Below are positions 7,957 to 16,152 of a stretch of DNA of 44,058 nt, one piece after another; positions within the stretch are counted from its first letter, which is position 1, and each line of letters opens with the position of its first letter. Under the pieces are notes generated by a model. That model saw nothing but the letters and a program-made list of their open reading frames with translations, made no database searches and was not told the DNA's origin. A program made the position numbers and the translations under genes. Source of the stretch: an uncultured Lachnospiraceae bacterium (GTDB lineage: Bacteria > Bacillota > Clostridia > Lachnospirales > Lachnospiraceae); NCBI GenBank assembly GCA_910588825.1, contig CAJURF010000025.1, positions 1 through 44,058 on the forward strand, written 5' to 3'.

Positions 7957-8691
7957 CTACTTTTGGTTCTTTCGCAGCATTTCCAAAATCACATTTTGAG
8001 TATAGCGCTCCAGATTTTTCTGGTCTTCTTTATCCAGGGTATCCGGATAAATAGGCTTTCCGTATTCAAAAGTCACATGGGCCGGTTTGATCAATGGCAG
8101 GTGGTCTTCGAAAATAGCGGAAGTATTGGTGAGAGCAATGGGCACAATGGGACATCTGGCCTTGGAAGCGATTTTAAAGCTTCCCTTATGGAAAGGCAGC
8201 ATTTCTGTCTCAGCAGTGTCCTTTGTCCGGGTCCCTTCGGGGAAAATACAGATGGATACCCCTCTTTTGATTTCTTCGGCCGCTTCCAGAATGGATTTCA
8301 TTCCCTGCCGGATGTCTTCACGGTTAAGGAAAATACAGTGGAGATAGCGCATCCAGCAGTTGAGAAGAGGGATATTTTTCATTTCATATTTTGCAATATA
8401 TCCGGTACAGCGGGGGACGCGCACATACGTCAGCAGCACATCAAAGAAACTCCGGTGGTTGGCTATGTACAACACCGGAGTATCCCGCGGAACATTCTCT
8501 TCACCGATGACTGTAACTGTAGATCCGGTGATACGGATACACAGGCGGAATACAGCCAGAACAATTTTCAGGGAACTGGTGTCTCTGGTCTGCGGGGAAA
8601 ACTTACCGATGATCCATTCTGCGATTAAAACAGGAATTGACAAAACCAAAAAACCGATGACTACAATGCAGGTCAGTATAAAGCGTATCAT
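7957..8691 (-). CDS. 1-acyl-sn-glycerol-3-phosphate acyltransferase (PlsC family)
   Basis: A 244-residue membrane-bound acyltransferase that would add the second acyl chain to lysophosphatidic acid in phospholipid synthesis. It shows the catalytic HX4D motif as NHRSFFD (H79, D84), the glycerol-phosphate-binding FPEGTR (150-155), and an N-terminal membrane helix (residues 1-28). I chose the ATG at 8691 (start MIRFILTC), behind an AAGGAT site and downstream of the promoter at 8731-8759. The longer reading from 8763 would overlap that promoter. It follows the DUF1638 gene on the same strand but has its own promoter and probably does not belong to the methyltransferase locus. Confidence 0.9.
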   Translation of the reverse strand: MIRFILTCIVVIGFLVLSIPVLIAEWIIGKFSPQTRDTSSLKIVLAVFRLCIRITGSTVTVIGEENVPRDTPVLYIANHRSFFDVLLTYVRVPRCTGYIAKYEMKNIPLLNCWMRYLHCIFLNREDIRQGMKSILEAAEEIKRGVSICIFPEGTRTKDTAETEMLPFHKGSFKIASKARCPIVPIALTNTSAIFEDHLPLIKPAHVTFEYGKPIYPDTLDKEDQKNLERYTQNVILEMLRKNQK

Positions 8692-8730
8692 ATGTTTTTC
8701 ATCCTTTTTCTCTAGATTTTTCCACTTCAT

Positions 8731-8759
8731 ATTATACGCAAAAATGAGGGTACATGCAA
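8731..8759 (-). promoter_or_regulatory. Promoter of the PlsC gene
   Basis: On the minus strand: TTGCAT (-35, 8759-8754), 17-bp spacer, perfect TATAAT (-10, 8736-8731), 40 bases before the ATG at 8691. It separates plsC from the methyltransferase operon upstream. Confidence 0.75.
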
Positions 8760-8774
8760 TCATTAATAGATAAT

Positions 8775-9434
8775 TTATACATTCTCCCCATACCTGCCCA
8801 CGATTCCATATGGCGGCACAATCTCATACCGTGTGGTATCCCAGGGACCGGTCAAAAGTTCCCGGATATACGTCAGTTCTGCAGGAACCACTTTTCGTTC
8901 CAATTCCAATGTCTCCTCAATTTCCCTGGTCTTTTCCATCAGCTGGCTGATGGGGTTGATTCCCGTATCCAAAAGGGCCAGCGTGCGGTAATTGCAGTAC
9001 ATCATTTTGGCAATATTCTTAGCCGTGGCTTCCCCGTATTTTTCCACAGAATATAGATATTCCATCCAGATATTGCGTTCTCCCCGAATCCAGCCGTCTG
9101 TCAGATAGTATGCTGCGTGTTCTCTGGAATAATCCCGTCTGCGTTCGTCTGATCCCATCAGGAGGGAAATACAATCCTCAGCCTTGGGAACGATCATCTC
9201 GAAATTTCCGTTTTTAAGATTTGAGATGGAATCCCCGCATCTTCCAAATACCAGTATGACCCGGCCGCATTCTGTGATCTCGTCAATGGCCTGCTGGAGC
9301 CGGTCATGGAGTTTTTGCGTATAATTGTGCAATCCGGATTCTATCCATTTCACATCTGCTTTCAGACCCATCTCTTTATATAGGAAGAGAAATTCATCTT
9401 TCAGAGTCTCACATACGATCATTGTGGTTTTCAT
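8775..9434 (-). CDS. DUF1638 family protein
   Basis: A 219-residue soluble protein that matches the DUF1638 pattern: IVCETLKDE near the start (C8), GLHNYTQKL and LQQAIDE, then VFGRCGDSI (C66) and VPKAEDCISLLMGS (D87-C88). Family members occur mainly in methanogens and anaerobic bacteria, often beside corrinoid methyltransferase genes; their reaction is not established. The conserved cysteines and acidic residues could bind a metal or cofactor (inference). The start ATG overlaps the ABC ATPase stop by 4 bases (ATGA), making it the last gene of the long methyltransferase/transporter operon. That position suggests a role in the same pathway rather than in the following lipid gene. Confidence 0.85.
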   Translation of the reverse strand: MKTTMIVCETLKDEFLFLYKEMGLKADVKWIESGLHNYTQKLHDRLQQAIDEITECGRVILVFGRCGDSISNLKNGNFEMIVPKAEDCISLLMGSDERRRDYSREHAAYYLTDGWIRGERNIWMEYLYSVEKYGEATAKNIAKMMYCNYRTLALLDTGINPISQLMEKTREIEETLELERKVVPAELTYIRELLTGPWDTTRYEIVPPYGIVGRYGENV

Positions 9435-10204
9435 GACTTTTCTCCTGACTTTGCCTCTTGTATCATTTCCAGGCTGACGCTGCTGGTCAGTTCTTTTACG
9501 AAGGGATCGGCAGGGGCGGTGAGAATCCCTTCAGGTGTATCGTACTGCAGGACAGACTGTCCGCCCAAGATAGCCGTTTTCGTTCCCAGCAGCAGGGCCT
9601 CGTCGATGGCGTGGGTTACAAAGATGATGGTAATGCCCAGCTGTCTGTGTATTTTCTGGATACTGGCCTGCAGCTGCTTTCGGGTGATCTCATCCACAGC
9701 TCCGAAAGGCTCATCCATCAATAGGATGGGCGGCGCTGCGGCCAATGCTCTTGCGATGCCCACCCGCTGTTTCTGGCCGCCGGATAACTCACAGGGGTAT
9801 CGGTCCAGAAGCTCCCGCTCCAGCGAGACCATATCCATCAGCTTTTCAGGCGGGGCAAAAGACTTTTGACGGCGTTTCAAAAGCCTGGGGACATATCCAA
9901 TATTACGGCCCACGGTCATATGGGGGAACAAACCCACATTCTGGATCACGTAACCGATATTTCTGCGAAGGGCAATCTGGTCTGTCTGGGAAATATCCCT
10001 GCCGTCTACCAGCACCTTTCCCTGATCTGGCTGGGTCAATGCGTTGATCATCTTCAAAAGTGTGGTCTTGCCGCATCCCGAGCGTCCGATCAATGTGACG
10101 AATTCTCCTTTGGAAATTGCAAGGTTCACATTGTGCAGGATCTGGTTTTCCCCATATTTCTTTGATACCCCTTGAAATTCGATCATGGGCTGCACTGTGT
10201 TCAT
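9431..10204 (-). CDS. OpuC/ProV-type quaternary amine ABC transporter, ATP-binding subunit
   Basis: A 257-residue ATPase. Walker A is GRSGCGKTT (40-48), signature LSGGQKQR (140-147), Walker B ILLMDEP (160-166). The stretch GYVIQNVGLFPHMTV around Q88 is a hallmark of the quaternary-amine-transporter group (ProV, OpuAA, OpuCA). Unlike most of those (about 380-400 residues) it ends right after the ABC fold and lacks the C-terminal CBS pair that senses ionic strength. That fits a nutrient-uptake rather than an osmotic role, although CBS-less members exist. It overlaps the binding-protein gene and the DUF1638 gene by 4 bases each, so the four genes are translationally coupled. It energises uptake together with 10201-11109 and 11106-11744. 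Confidence 0.92.
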   Translation of the reverse strand: MNTVQPMIEFQGVSKKYGENQILHNVNLAISKGEFVTLIGRSGCGKTTLLKMINALTQPDQGKVLVDGRDISQTDQIALRRNIGYVIQNVGLFPHMTVGRNIGYVPRLLKRRQKSFAPPEKLMDMVSLERELLDRYPCELSGGQKQRVGIARALAAAPPILLMDEPFGAVDEITRKQLQASIQKIHRQLGITIIFVTHAIDEALLLGTKTAILGGQSVLQYDTPEGILTAPADPFVKELTSSVSLEMIQEAKSGEKS

Positions 10205-11109
10205 TCTTTCAGAAGCCCCCTTTCTGAGAGAAATTCCCTGGCCGCATCCTCAGGCTCCTGTCCGTCCGTCTCTACTTTTTTATTCAGGGCTGACATATCT
10301 TCGTCTGTGATCTGCCCATCCATCTGTAAGAGAATCTTTTCCAACTGCGGATGCTTTTTCAGAGTATCTTTGCGCACCACAGTGCCGCATAGATATTCAG
10401 GAAAATATTTCCTGTCATCTTTTAATACCTTCACGTCAGATGCTGTCAGGCGGCCGTCGGTGGTGAATACATTGATCACGTCTGCTTTTTTCTCTGCTAT
10501 GGCATCGTATTTCACAGAAAAGGTCATGTCCAGGCTCTCTTTAAAAGTGAGACCATAGGCCTCACACAGCCCTTCGTATCCGTCCTGGCGTTCAAAGAAT
10601 CCGGGTTCTGCCCCGAATATGAGTTTTTCTGATACAGACACCAGGTCCGAATATGTCTCCAGTCCGTATTCCTCTGCCACATCTTTGGAAACTGCCAGTC
10701 CATAGGAATTGTTAAATCCGTAGAGCCCTGCCCAGCGCAGGTCAAATTTATCTTCATATTCCTGGAACAGCTGGGTGTTGAGGGTTTTTGTATCGGGAAT
10801 ATCCGTATGTTTCAAAGTGTTCAGCCATGCGGTCCCGGTATATTCCGGATACAAATCGATCTCACCCTCAACGATTGCCGGGTGGAGTACTGTTTCCCCG
10901 CCGGACAGGTCCCCCATGACTTCCACGGAAATATCGCTGTCCTGCTCAATGAGAGTTACCAGCATACTGGCCAGGATGGCTTCTTCGGCGGTATTGTCAT
11001 AGCCTAAGACGATCTTATTTTCTTCCTTTTTGCCGCAGGCGCCAAGAAGAAGGCATGCGCATAAGAAGGCAGCGCCTGACAGCATCAATAGGATGTTTCG
11101 TTTCCTCAT
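10201..11109 (-). CDS. OpuCC/ProX-like substrate-binding lipoprotein
   Basis: A 302-residue extracytoplasmic solute receptor. The signal peptide ends in the lipobox LGAC with C25 as the lipidated residue. The mature part matches the OpuAC/OpuCC family closely: DLYPEYTGTAW, YGFNNSYGLAV, GFFERQDGYEGL and VINVFTTDGRL. Such receptors bind glycine betaine, choline, carnitine, proline betaine or similar quaternary amines in an aromatic cage; the exact ligand cannot be told from reading. The ATG at 11109 follows AGGTGG and overlaps the permease stop (ATGA). A longer open frame to 11376 runs antisense-free through the permease in another frame and is not used. Delivers substrate to the permease encoded just upstream. 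Confidence 0.92.
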   Translation of the reverse strand: MRKRNILLMLSGAAFLCACLLLGACGKKEENKIVLGYDNTAEEAILASMLVTLIEQDSDISVEVMGDLSGGETVLHPAIVEGEIDLYPEYTGTAWLNTLKHTDIPDTKTLNTQLFQEYEDKFDLRWAGLYGFNNSYGLAVSKDVAEEYGLETYSDLVSVSEKLIFGAEPGFFERQDGYEGLCEAYGLTFKESLDMTFSVKYDAIAEKKADVINVFTTDGRLTASDVKVLKDDRKYFPEYLCGTVVRKDTLKKHPQLEKILLQMDGQITDEDMSALNKKVETDGQEPEDAAREFLSERGLLKE

Positions 11110-11744
11110 ACTTTCCACCTCTTTTTCACGTGCTTTTCCAATAAACCGAAGACAATATCCGCCGCAATGGCCATAAGGGCAATCAGGATACTTCCGGCAA
11201 TCATCAGCGCACTGTTGTTTGTGGCAATGCCCCGGTAAATGGCGGAACCCAGGCCCCCCGCGCCGATGAAAGAAGCGATTCCGGCAATGGAGATCACCAT
11301 GACCACCATATTTCTGATGCCTGCCAGGATCACAGAGAATGCCATTGGGAGCTGTATACGGAATAACACCTGCCATTTGGTGCTCCCCATGCCCGTTGCC
11401 GCTTCAAGGATATCGGCATCTACCTGACATAAACCAGTATACGTGTTGCGGATCATGGGGAGAAGAGCATACACGGTCAGAGCGGTGACGGCTGTTTTTT
11501 TTCCGATTCCGGTCAATGGGATCAGGAATCCGAACATGGCAATATCGGGGATGGTATACAGCATATTTACCAGGCTCAGTACCAGCTGTGCAGATTTCTG
11601 ATATTGATTTATCAGGATTCCCAGGGCCAGACCAATGGAGCCGGCCAGAAGGATCGCCGTACCGGCCAGCATAACATGGTCTAAGAGCAATTCCAGGAAC
11701 CATTCTTTTCGTTCAATAAAAATACCCGCTATATCTGTGATCAT
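11106..11744 (-). CDS. OpuCB-like ABC transporter permease
   Basis: A 212-residue inner-membrane permease of the BPD_transp_1 family, with about five or six hydrophobic helices. The cytoplasmic EAA loop that contacts the ATPase is visible as EAATGMGSTKWQVLFRIQLP. Length and pattern fit OpuCB/OpuCD/YehW proteins of quaternary-amine importers. It starts 15 bases after the MFS stop, with AAAAGGATG as ribosome site, and overlaps the binding-protein gene by 4 bases. Only one permease gene is present, so the transporter must use a homodimer. Confidence 0.9.
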   Translation of the reverse strand: MITDIAGIFIERKEWFLELLLDHVMLAGTAILLAGSIGLALGILINQYQKSAQLVLSLVNMLYTIPDIAMFGFLIPLTGIGKKTAVTALTVYALLPMIRNTYTGLCQVDADILEAATGMGSTKWQVLFRIQLPMAFSVILAGIRNMVVMVISIAGIASFIGAGGLGSAIYRGIATNNSALMIAGSILIALMAIAADIVFGLLEKHVKKRWKV

Positions 11745-11759
11745 AAGACATCATCCTTT

Positions 11760-13061
11760 TCATTCTGCCCCGGCGGCAGCCTCATTATCTTCCATCAGCA
11801 GCTGCTGGATACGTGTTTTATTGCGGCGACGGAAAATGATTGATGCTGCAAGTGTCAGTACTCCGGAAGCCAGCAATATGTAATACAGACGGGTGTAAGC
11901 GCCTTCTTCACCCATCCGGTCCAGCCAGATTCCGATGAATGTGGGCATAAATGCATCTGCACTGTAGATGATTGTAGAAATGATTCCAAAGGCATTTCCC
12001 GTATCCTGCATGGGTATTCCGGCTTCACGGATCTGGATAAATTTCTGGCTGCGGAACAGACCGGTTAAAATGATCTCAACGGCCAGGAGAGCGATAAATA
12101 TGGGAAGATATTTACCTTCCTTTGGCAGAAAAATGAAGACAGCCAAAATCACCATGTAAATCCAAGTACAAGCTTCCAGGCAGAAGGTAGGGCCTTTCTT
12201 TTTCACCAGGAAGGAACCGCAGAACGCTCCCAGGGGCTTCAGCCAGGCATTCATGGTGCCGATGTAGGCGATGGTCGCTACGGAAGCTCCGAATACTCCT
12301 GCCATGTCACCCAGATATGACCCGATACAGGAACCAATGTTGTAGCCGCCGAAAGCGATGGCAACGCACAGCAGCAGGTCGGGGTTTTTCAGCAGCCGTA
12401 TGGTCTGTTTTAAAGTGCTCTCTGTGGAGAGAATGGTCTCTCCTGAGGAGGCCTCTTTTTCATCTTCTTCCACCTCATCGTCAAATACAAATAAGGAGAT
12501 GACCGCGAACAGCAGCAGGAAACCGGCGTAAAACCAGATGACAAAACGCAGGCCGGCCACCATATCCACAAACTTGGTGAACAGAAATACGATAAATGTG
12601 CTGATGATCATCTCGCCCAGTCCGCGGACCGTCTGCAGCCAGGAAAACGCCCGGTTTTCATCGCCTATGCTGCGGCCGAAAATACGGTTGCATTTGAGCA
12701 TGGTATCCCAGAACGTTACTGTGGTGGTGATACCCATAACTGCATACAGCACCAGACAAACCTGGTAGCTGGGCCACAGCCCAAGGACAAAGTTGCAGAT
12801 GGCTGTGCCGAGAAAAGATACAAACATCAGCCAGCGGGGGGAGACTTTATCCGCGATAAAGCCTCCGATTAAGTAACCCACCACGGCAATCCATCCGTAC
12901 ACGGCATAGAGAACGCCGAACTGGGTATTTGTCACGGACATGGCCTCAATAAATGCGTCGTAAAAACTGGCACGGCAGAATAAAATGTACATGATTCCAA
13001 ATGCGCCAAGGGCGCAGGTAATGAACTGCAGCCATGCTTTCATGGATAGTTTTTTCCTCAT
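11760..13061 (-). CDS. Major facilitator superfamily transporter
   Basis: A 433-residue membrane protein with about twelve hydrophobic helices in two halves, separated by an acidic cytoplasmic loop (DDEVEEDEKEASSGE). The loop after helix 2 reads GGFIADKVSPRWLM, a variant of the MFS GX3D(R/K)XGRR motif. A site AAAGGGGGA precedes the ATG. It lies between the MttB-like gene and the ABC importer in one operon, so it probably moves the same substrate or exports a demethylated product. A second transporter in such a locus would suit import/export exchange (inference). The substrate is unknown. Confidence 0.85.
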   Translation of the reverse strand: MRKKLSMKAWLQFITCALGAFGIMYILFCRASFYDAFIEAMSVTNTQFGVLYAVYGWIAVVGYLIGGFIADKVSPRWLMFVSFLGTAICNFVLGLWPSYQVCLVLYAVMGITTTVTFWDTMLKCNRIFGRSIGDENRAFSWLQTVRGLGEMIISTFIVFLFTKFVDMVAGLRFVIWFYAGFLLLFAVISLFVFDDEVEEDEKEASSGETILSTESTLKQTIRLLKNPDLLLCVAIAFGGYNIGSCIGSYLGDMAGVFGASVATIAYIGTMNAWLKPLGAFCGSFLVKKKGPTFCLEACTWIYMVILAVFIFLPKEGKYLPIFIALLAVEIILTGLFRSQKFIQIREAGIPMQDTGNAFGIISTIIYSADAFMPTFIGIWLDRMGEEGAYTRLYYILLASGVLTLAASIIFRRRNKTRIQQLLMEDNEAAAGAE

Positions 13062-13091
13062 AAATATCCCCCTTTCCCTTTAGAGAGTGGT

Positions 13092-14501
13092 CTAAATAAT
13101 TGAATGGTATTCTTCCGGAAGGAGACGGCGCAGGATTTCTTTGCGGTCTTCATCCAGATCCGGCTCGGTATATTCCTCGATGCGCTTCTGCCATACCGGT
13201 GTCAGACGGTCTTCTGCGATTGGACAGCTGTTGGCGAACCAGCTGTTGTGAGGATCGCGGATGTCATATTTGGGCTCGAAGAATTCCTTGCGGTAAATGG
13301 GCAGAACACGTCCCAGATAATTTCCCATGGTGCCTTTCTCTTTGATCTCATCAAAACGGAATGTCTCGTCGCTGACCTCATAACCTTCCATTAAATGTCT
13401 GCATTTCAGAACACATTCCTCATCCCAGATGAACTTTTCATAGCCGATGGAATTCATGGAGTCCAGCAGGCCGCAGGCCATGGGCAGTAAATCTGCATGG
13501 AGCAGATGGGCGCTTAGTATGTTCATAAATGTCTCTGCACCGCACTGGATATCCAGCACTTTGGATTCTGTATTGCTCACACCTGTCTGGTATGGCAGTC
13601 CGTAAAAACGTGCCATCCGCTCTGTGGTAGCGCAGGCCCACATTGCCTCGATACCGCCGTACGCCGGGGCCAGATGCCGCATGTCATTGGAAGAAAAACG
13701 GGTGCAGTACAGAACCGGCGCGCCGGGACGGATCAACTGGGAATATACAATCCCTGCCAGAACCATGGCATTGCCAAGGGTGTAGGCTCCCGCCATGGTC
13801 TGGGGTCCGGAAGCGCCCAGTGTCACACCGCTGACGAACAGCACCGCCTGGCCGGCCGCTGACAAAACTTTCACCGCCTCACACATATCCTGTGCCATCT
13901 GCATGGGGCCTACCGTACAAGCCATGCCGGTGAGGATGGTTTTATCTTTGATTCCGTAGAACTGCTGCATAGCTTCCAGGCATTCTGCCACCACTTTTTC
14001 CCCGCCCAGAACAATGCCGTCCATGGGTTTGCGGCAGTATTTCAAAGCCACACCTAAGGCGTACTGCTGGCGTTTCTCCGGCTCCACATACTGGAAATCA
14101 AGTACATAGGGGTTTGACATATCGATGACTTTGCTGGTCTCATTTAATTTATGAAAATTTACAAGGTGCTCATGGTTGGACTGTTCATAACGGTCCCCCT
14201 GCCGCACGTAGATTGGTCCGTAACAGGATTCATAGACCATGGGGGCGCCGCCTCCTACTGTGATATATTCTCCGTCTCTGTTATAAAGATCATAGGACTT
14301 GGGGACTGTCTTCAGGGCATTTTCCAGCATTTCCCGGCTGATATATACGGTCTGTCCGTCCACCTTCGCCCCGTGCTTTTTAAAAAGTTCCACGGCTTCA
14401 TCCGAGTGGAAGGATGCGCCCACTTCGCTTAAGATTTTCACTGTCATTTCATGAATCTGTTCCACTTCCTGGTCTGTACCGATGGAATAATGAATCTGCA
14501 T
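13092..14501 (-). CDS. MttB-superfamily methyltransferase without pyrrolysine
   Basis: A 469-residue member of the trimethylamine methyltransferase superfamily (COG5598). It would take a methyl group from a methylated amine and pass it to the Co(I) corrinoid of a partner protein. Typical stretches are GGGAPMVYESCYGP near residue 84, DGIVLGG, TGMACTVGPMQ, LGASGPQTMAGAYTLGN, and the active-site-proximal NTESKVLDIQCGAE (310-323). The frame has no internal TAG, so it belongs to the pyrrolysine-free branch that includes the glycine betaine enzyme MtgB and the carnitine and proline-betaine enzymes MtcB and MtpB. Which quaternary amine it uses cannot be read here. AGGAGG lies 8 bases before the ATG. 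Genes for a corrinoid protein and a pterin methyltransferase lie upstream in the same operon. Confidence 0.9.
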   Translation of the reverse strand: MQIHYSIGTDQEVEQIHEMTVKILSEVGASFHSDEAVELFKKHGAKVDGQTVYISREMLENALKTVPKSYDLYNRDGEYITVGGGAPMVYESCYGPIYVRQGDRYEQSNHEHLVNFHKLNETSKVIDMSNPYVLDFQYVEPEKRQQYALGVALKYCRKPMDGIVLGGEKVVAECLEAMQQFYGIKDKTILTGMACTVGPMQMAQDMCEAVKVLSAAGQAVLFVSGVTLGASGPQTMAGAYTLGNAMVLAGIVYSQLIRPGAPVLYCTRFSSNDMRHLAPAYGGIEAMWACATTERMARFYGLPYQTGVSNTESKVLDIQCGAETFMNILSAHLLHADLLPMACGLLDSMNSIGYEKFIWDEECVLKCRHLMEGYEVSDETFRFDEIKEKGTMGNYLGRVLPIYRKEFFEPKYDIRDPHNSWFANSCPIAEDRLTPVWQKRIEEYTEPDLDEDRKEILRRLLPEEYHSII

Positions 14502-14595
14502 ATTTTTACCTCCTGTGGATTGTTATGTGCTCGCGGAATCTGTTCCGTATCTGTTGAGTAGAGAGTCAAAGGAATGAGACTTTTGATGCGCTCAT

Positions 14596-14609
14596 CATTT
14601 TATAAAATG
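14596..14609. repeat. Perfect 14-bp palindrome at the M55 stop codon
   Basis: CATTTTATAAAATG is its own reverse complement and covers the TAA stop of the M55 gene (14600-14602). It begins the 98-base gap before the MttB-like gene, the largest gap in this operon apart from 16067-16152. It could be a protein-binding site or simply AT-rich sequence; no promoter is clear beside it. Confidence 0.45.
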
Positions 14610-15403
14610 AATTTGCATGCTGTTAAAATGTCAAATAAGTCATCCGTTTCCAGTCGGATTGTATGGGCATCTACGGATTCAAATCCCGGAAAATAGGACA
14701 TTTTCAGGGCCTGAGGATGTTCTTTATAACAAACTTCAAATACATAGTGTTTTGGCAGGGTGCATAATGCGCCGGACAGGTCCTGTTTCAGTGCGTTCAT
14801 GACCCCTTCACCGGTGAGCCGGACGGCAAGACTGGGGGCAATGGATTTGGTATAAGCGCCTTTCCCCTCTTTTACTGCCAGTGTCTGTAATTTGGGATGC
14901 AGGTCTTTGGACATTTCACATAATGCCCGGTCCCCCTGGAGAAAAACGGTGGGAACACCTTCGCAGGCACAGGCGTAGCTGTAGAGATAAAATTCACTGC
15001 AGGAAACGCCGTTTAATTTCATCCAAAAAGGATTTCGGGTCATGGTATGGGAAAGGGGATTGCCCGGGTGTCCTGCCGGGGCATGGCATCCCAGGAATAC
15101 TGCCGCGTCAAAGCTGGAGTCGCAGCCGTCTGCCATGTCATAGGGATGGCCGCTCCAGCTGCGGATCACTTCACAGCAGTCCGGAAGTTTTGTCACATCA
15201 ATATTGGTTCCCCAGTCATGGGCGTCGTTTACCAATATATATGTGGCTCCGGCGGCAATGGCCCCCTCGCAGGCAGCCACCACCTCCCGGGTCATCTGGT
15301 CTGCGTGGTACTGAGTCTTATCTGCGTGGTTTGTGATATCCACTTCGTCCCACCGGGTTGTGGTGGTGATTCCTTCGATATCACAGGTGATAAATACTTT
15401 CAT
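14600..15403 (-). CDS. M55 family zinc metallopeptidase (DppA-like D-aminopeptidase)
   Basis: A 267-residue M55 peptidase. All five expected zinc ligands of the DppA fold are present: D8 and E10 (ITCDIEG), H62 (NDAHDWGTN), H107 (FLGCHAPAG) and E137 (CSEFYLYSY). B. subtilis DppA is a decameric D-aminopeptidase cleaving D-Ala-containing peptides, so this enzyme should hydrolyse a short peptide or amide. Start ATG at 15403 with AAGGAGG eight bases upstream. It sits 27 bases after the corrinoid-protein gene and before the MttB homologue, in the middle of a methyl-transfer operon, where a peptidase is unexpected. It may release the methylated amine from a conjugate, or use the pocket for another amide (inference). 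Confidence 0.9.
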   Translation of the reverse strand: MKVFITCDIEGITTTTRWDEVDITNHADKTQYHADQMTREVVAACEGAIAAGATYILVNDAHDWGTNIDVTKLPDCCEVIRSWSGHPYDMADGCDSSFDAAVFLGCHAPAGHPGNPLSHTMTRNPFWMKLNGVSCSEFYLYSYACACEGVPTVFLQGDRALCEMSKDLHPKLQTLAVKEGKGAYTKSIAPSLAVRLTGEGVMNALKQDLSGALCTLPKHYVFEVCYKEHPQALKMSYFPGFESVDAHTIRLETDDLFDILTACKFIL

Positions 15404-15430
15404 ATCATATGCCTCCTTTAGTATGCCTCC

Positions 15431-16066
15431 TTATGCGGCTGCCCATTCACGGCAGATGCGGACAGTTTCCTGAGGGAGAATGGCCCATGCGTCTGCGCCG
15501 ATGAAGGAACATCCTTCCGCATTTACAGGGTTGCCGCCCACAATAATATGTACCCCTTCCCGAAGCCCTGCAGCCTTAAATGCTTCCACTGTGTCTTTCA
15601 TGGAATCAATGGCCAGCGTCAGCACACCGCTGAGGCCGATGATGGTAATCCCGTTTTCCTTTGCTTTTTGAACAATCTCTTCCGGTTCCACATCAATGCC
15701 CAGGTCCAGCACTTCCAGGCCTCCGGCTTCCAGCATGGCCCGGACAATGTTTTTGCCGATATCGTGGAGATCCCCTTTGACGGTGCATAAGATCATTTTA
15801 CCGATGGATTCTCTGCCGTCTCCAGAGAGCGCCGGGCGGATGATATCCATAACCCTTCCCATGAGTTCTCCGGCAAACACCAGATCTCCCACAAAGTATT
15901 CCCCGTCCTCGAAGCGGCGTCCCACCACCTCAAGGCCCTCCTGGCATGCCTGCATACACAGGTCTGCACCTTCTCCTTCTGCAGCCATAATGTCATTGGC
16001 GGCCTGGATCATCACATCCTCGTCCAGTTCTTCCATTGCTTCTCTCATTTTTTCCAGTGTCATCAT
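15431..16066 (-). CDS. Corrinoid protein 1 (MtgC/MttC-like, B12-binding)
   Basis: A 211-residue methyl carrier. Residues ~1-85 form the helical cap domain (RRFEDGEYFVGDLVFAGE) and ~88-210 the cobalamin-binding domain. The base-off/His-on motif DXHXXG is D99-L-H101-D-I-G104; SGVLT and VGGNPV are the second and third B12 signature elements. It would receive a methyl from the MttB-like enzyme and give it to the pterin-dependent methyltransferase encoded just upstream. AGGAGG precedes the first of two adjacent ATG codons by 8 bases. Activation of oxidised corrinoid normally needs a RamA-type ferredoxin protein, and none is encoded in this window. Confidence 0.95.
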   Translation of the reverse strand: MMTLEKMREAMEELDEDVMIQAANDIMAAEGEGADLCMQACQEGLEVVGRRFEDGEYFVGDLVFAGELMGRVMDIIRPALSGDGRESIGKMILCTVKGDLHDIGKNIVRAMLEAGGLEVLDLGIDVEPEEIVQKAKENGITIIGLSGVLTLAIDSMKDTVEAFKAAGLREGVHIIVGGNPVNAEGCSFIGADAWAILPQETVRICREWAAA

Positions 16067-16152
16067 TGTGTATTCCTCCTTTTTTATTTCATGTACTCCC
16101 GGAATCTCTCTTCCAACTGCTTTTGTGGATGATTTTCTGAGAGCATTTATTT

